A DNA stretch of 9,617 nucleotides from Mycoplasmatota bacterium (lineage in GTDB: Bacteria > Bacillota_I > Bacilli_A > Izemoplasmatales > Izemoplasmataceae): positions 1 through 9,617 of the forward strand of contig DAOWHG010000104.1 of assembly GCA_030641535.1 (NCBI GenBank), given 5' to 3'. This document shows, in pieces, positions 6,621-9,617 of this stretch. The position numbers were made by a program, and so were the translations under genes. Each line of letters opens with the position of its first letter. Within the stretch, counting starts at the first letter, position 1. The notes beneath the pieces were generated by a model that had not been told where the DNA came from, did not search any database, and worked only from the letters and a program-made list of their open reading frames with translations.

Positions 6621-9617
6621 CTAATCCGTAACGTCAACTAAAACTTCAAATGATACTACTTCATCTAAGACATTTCCGTCAATATCAAGTAGAGTTAATT
6701 TATAGATATAAGTTCCATCAACAGTATGAGGATCGAATAATACTCTTTTAAGATGTCCATATTCGCCAACTAATGTGAATTCAGCGTCATCTACAAGTTT
6801 TCTTTCAACTTTAATTATTTCAATACCTTCATCAATGATATCCCAGTAAAGTTCTACTTCTTCTCTACTCCATTCATACCATGCATTGAACGATCCTATT
6901 AGAGCGTCTTCTTTAACTCTAATTGGATAATCCATAACAACACTATCAAGTACAAGATCGTCTCCTCCTACAGCACTAATTCTGAAGTAGTATTCTCCTT
7001 CAACGGTTTCAGTGTAATTATAGAAAGTAGCTTGTCTTGGAACTAAAGCAACTAATTCCCAATTAATTAAATCAGTTGATTTTTCAATTAAATGAGTTAC
7101 ATAAACTCCTTGAGATCCCCACGATAATGATAAATCTTGATTATGAATATTTATGTGGGCATCAATATAATGCATATCAGCTTCTCCTTCTAAATCAATG
7201 TTGTCATATCTTATAGTAATTTCATTATTAGAGAAAGTTGTTCCAATGTTATTACCTTCAATGTCGTATCCTGTCATTCTATATACATAGTTTCCTTCAA
7301 CTAGTTCATAGAATTCTTCACGATCGTTGTACCAACCATCACTAAACATTTCAACATCATTAGTAATGATTTCAACCCAAGTTAATCCACCATCATCTGA
7401 TTTTTCAATCAGATAAGACACAACACGGTTTTGATTGATTCCAAAGTGTATTTCAACTTTTCCTGTTCCTTGATCAAACCATGCGCTTAAGTGATAAACG
7501 TGTTGAGGTACTTCAATTTCATATGGTTGACTTTCTAAGAAATCAAGAACATTATCACTAGAATCTAATACACTTATCTTATAAGTATATGTTCCTGATA
7601 ATATAATAACTTCACTAAACATACTCTTTAGATTTCCAAATTCACCGATAACAGTAAATTCTTCTTCATCTCCAAATTTTCTTTCGATAACTATCGTTTC
7701 AACATCCTCATTCATTACACTCCAGTTTAAATTAAACGATGATTCATTCCAATCAAACCATCCATCAATTGATCCAATTAATGCATTAATCTTAACTCTA
7801 ATTGAATAATCACTAATCTGTGTTTCAAGAATTTCATCTGTATCACTTACTAAACTAACTCGGTAGTAAAAATCTCCTTCAGTACCTTCATAGTAATAGT
7901 AAGATTGAGCAGCTCTAGGTAATTCTGCGACTAATTCCCAATTGATTAAATCAGTTGATTTTTCAATCACATGTTTATGATATGATCCTTGAGAATACCA
8001 CCAAATATTAACATTTTGTGAATAAATATCTGAACTTGTATCAACATTGTGAATTTCAACTTCTAAATCAAGATTTAAATTTTCGTAGTTAATATCAATT
8101 TCATAATCTAAATAAACTTCTCCAACATTTTGGTCTAATTCATCATATCCAATGAGTCTAAATGTGTATGCTCCTTCTTCATATTCGTAATAACTAATAT
8201 TGTCTTGCATACCTTCATATTCTACGTCTAGTTCAATTACAGGATTCCAAGTTGAACCACCATCACTTGATTTTTCAATTACAATGTGATCAACATAGTT
8301 ATAATCCATTCCAAGGTAGAACATAATATCTCCACTACCCCAGTTGTAATTAGCACTTAAGTGATAAACATAATTTGGTGCTTCAATATAAAATTCATCA
8401 CTTATGAAAGAATCTAATTCAATTCCATTTTCATCTAGTACGATAACTTTATAATAATAAGTTCCCGCAGCTAATCCTTCATCGTAATGAAGTTTTTTCA
8501 GGTTACCAAAGTCACCTAGTAACTCAAAATCTCCATCATTCCATTTTCTTTCAATTTGAACACTAGATACTTGTTCACTTGGAAATTCCCAATTTAAATT
8601 AACACTTTGAGTTTCCCAATCAATCCAACCATCTAAGTATCCTATTAGTGCTCCAGTTTTTACTCTTGTTGTATTATCACTAATGATTGAACTTTCAATA
8701 ACACCATCTTTAGTGACAGATACTCTATAGTAATACTCACCATCATCTAATTCTTGATAACTTAATGTTTGTGCAATTCTTGGAACTTCACCTACTTGTG
8801 TCCAAGTAATTAAATCAGTAGATTTTTCAACGACAGCTGCATCAAAATCACCACTGCAATCCCACCAAACATTTACCATTTGTGAATAAGTATCCACATT
8901 GGCATCTACATACCAAATTTCTGCTGGACCGTCAAAACTTTGTTGTTCAAAATATACTCCGATTTCACCCCAAGTATTCATTTCATCAAGCAATGATTCA
9001 TTTTGATCAAAAACGTTTAAACGATACACATAATTTCCTTCATCAAACTCATAAATTGAAATTTCATTCATGAAGAATCCAAATTCATCCACCTCAACAC
9101 CTAAAGTAATAACTTCACTCCAAGTTAATCCTCCATCAACTGATTTTTCAATTTGTAAACTATCAACAACTTGTACATTGATATCAAAATTAAATCTTAC
9201 TTCACCACTCCAGTTATCGAAATAAGCATCAAAATGGTGAATGTACTGTGGTTGATTAATATAAATCCATTCTGATTCAGTCTCTCTTTTAATGACACCC
9301 TCAGGACTCCGAGCTACTACTCTTAACTCAAATTCTCCAAAATTGTCAAATCGATACTGAATCTGAAGATCATCAGCACTGTAGTTATCTAATACAGCAA
9401 CTTCAAACCACTCTTCATAATCCCTATGACTTGCTTCTATATATATAATCTCTTCAGGTCTTACTCCGGTATCATCATCAACCGCAGGTTTATCAATTGT
9501 ATAACTAATACTAAGCATTTCATTCATGTCATCATACCATAGATTCGTCACTCCATCTTCCCCACCAAAGAAGCTTCCTGTTAGAATAAATCCCCCAATC
9601 GTTGTTAATACAAATGC
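6621..9617 (-). CDS. Large multidomain surface protein with fibronectin-III-like repeats (5' end outside window)
   Basis: The frame is open from the window edge to TAG (6623-6621), at least 999 codons. A GTG at 9551 is the first start-like codon well inside, but upstream in-frame codons read AFVLTTIGGFILTGSFFGG, the hydrophobic core of a signal peptide or N-terminal membrane anchor. The true start is therefore beyond 9617. Numbered from that GTG, residues 1-102 form one divergent domain. Residues 103-976 are nine beta-rich domains of 85-110 residues with fibronectin-III-like patterns, such as a late GxYxYRV strand and an IEKSxDGGxTW turn. The protein is acidic and rich in Trp, Tyr and Asn, with a single Cys in the visible part. 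No catalytic domain, LPXTG or other C-terminal anchor is seen. It probably acts outside the cell as an adhesin or spacer; the ligand is unknown. It is a separate unit from the downstream ABC operon, with its own terminator. Confidence 0.8.
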   Translation of the reverse strand, partial: AFVLTTIGGFILTGSFFGGEDGVTNLWYDDMNEMLSISYTIDKPAVDDDTGVRPEEIIYIEASHRDYEEWFEVAVLDNYSADDLQIQYRFDNFGEFELRVVARSPEGVIKRETESEWIYINQPQYIHHFDAYFDNWSGEVRFNFDINVQVVDSLQIEKSVDGGLTWSEVITLGVEVDEFGFFMNEISIYEFDEGNYVYRLNVFDQNESLLDEMNTWGEIGVYFEQQSFDGPAEIWYVDANVDTYSQMVNVWWDCSGDFDAAVVEKSTDLITWTQVGEVPRIAQTLSYQELDDGEYYYRVSVTKDGVIESSIISDNTTRVKTGALIGYLDGWIDWETQSVNLNWEFPSEQVSSVQIERKWNDGDFELLGDFGNLKKLHYDEGLAAGTYYYKVIVLDENGIELDSFISDEFYIEAPNYVYHLSANYNWGSGDIMFYLGMDYNYVDHIVIEKSSDGGSTWNPVIELDVEYEGMQDNISYYEYEEGAYTFRLIGYDELDQNVGEVYLDYEIDINYENLNLDLEVEIHNVDTSSDIYSQNVNIWWYSQGSYHKHVIEKSTDLINWELVAELPRAAQSYYYYEGTEGDFYYRVSLVSDTDEILETQISDYSIRVKINALIGSIDGWFDWNESSFNLNWSVMNEDVETIVIERKFGDEEEFTVIGEFGNLKSMFSEVIILSGTYTYKISVLDSSDNVLDFLESQPYEIEVPQHVYHLSAWFDQGTGKVEIHFGINQNRVVSYLIEKSDDGGLTWVEIITNDVEMFSDGWYNDREEFYELVEGNYVYRMTGYDIEGNNIGTTFSNNEITIRYDNIDLEGEADMHYIDAHINIHNQDLSLSWGSQGVYVTHLIEKSTDLINWELVALVPRQATFYNYTETVEGEYYFRISAVGGDDLVLDSVVMDYPIRVKEDALIGSFNAWYEWSREEVELYWDIIDEGIEIIKVERKLVDDAEFTLVGEYGHLKRVLFDPHTVDGTYIYKLTLLDIDGNVLDEVVSFEVLVDVTD
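6624..9245 (-). repeat. Three tandem copies of a three-domain (A-B-C) protein module
   Basis: Domains recur in fixed order. A starts with YxYHLSAxF-like strands and contains SxDGGxTW. B contains IEKSTDLINWELV and VPRxA. C starts ALIGxxDGWxDW and contains FGNLK. The modules lie at 9245-8373, 8372-7503 and 7502-6624, that is 291, 290 and 293 residues. The same type of domain is more alike between modules than neighbouring domains are within a module, which points to duplication of a whole three-domain block. DNA identity between copies looks moderate, so the duplication is not recent. Confidence 0.8.

Noticed and set aside
8882..9073. Plus-strand open frame inside the surface-protein gene
   Set aside because: It is a shadow of the repeat-rich gene, with no start signals.
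9549..9551. GTG at 9551 as the true start of the surface protein
   Set aside because: The frame stays open upstream and encodes a hydrophobic export segment, so the gene begins outside the window.

Overview
The window is AT-rich bacterial DNA with strong Shine-Dalgarno sites (GGAGG, AGGAGG). Every tryptophan in the intact genes is TGG (I count about 42), so TGA is not the usual Trp codon here. This suggests a low-GC Bacillota or a Mollicutes-related lineage that keeps the standard code (Acholeplasma/Izemoplasma-like). That placement is inference: no rRNA or marker gene is present.

Region 1 (1-1390) looks like a compact peptide-signalling locus. A 314-residue cytoplasmic regulator (429-1373, +) has an N-terminal helix-turn-helix and a TPR-like C-terminal part, which is the RRNPP plan (Rgg/PlcR/ComR-like). 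Eighty-two bases away on the opposite strand is a 45-codon gene (209-346, -) that standard ORF length cut-offs would miss. It has an excellent ribosome binding site, a Lys-Lys plus hydrophobic export segment and a short polar C-terminal tail, as RRNPP propeptides do. A further gene (141 to the window edge, -) follows the peptide gene in the same direction and may be its co-transcribed target. This is the best candidate for an undescribed system in the window. A strong hairpin at 1358-1388 separates it from the next region.

Region 2 (1410-6409) is a minus-strand operon. Read in transcription order it holds: a promoter whose start point lies in a large imperfect palindrome; a short leader with two mutually exclusive hairpins, one terminator-like; a fused ABC ATPase/permease of 660 residues; a second fused ABC ATPase/permease interrupted by an in-frame TGA after codon 297; and an RDD-family membrane protein. 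Gene spacing is 4 and 14 nt, with ribosome binding sites inside the ends of the preceding genes. The interrupted gene stays open in the same frame for 455 more codons, so it is a very recent nonsense mutation, a sequence error, or a read-through/recoding site.

Region 3 (6557-9617) is the 3' part of a large secreted or membrane-anchored surface protein on the minus strand. It starts at the window edge inside a hydrophobic segment and continues as ten fibronectin-III-like beta-sandwich domains. Nine of these form three copies of a three-domain module of about 290 residues. A hairpin terminator follows it. No rRNA, tRNA, CRISPR array, transposase or phage gene was seen.
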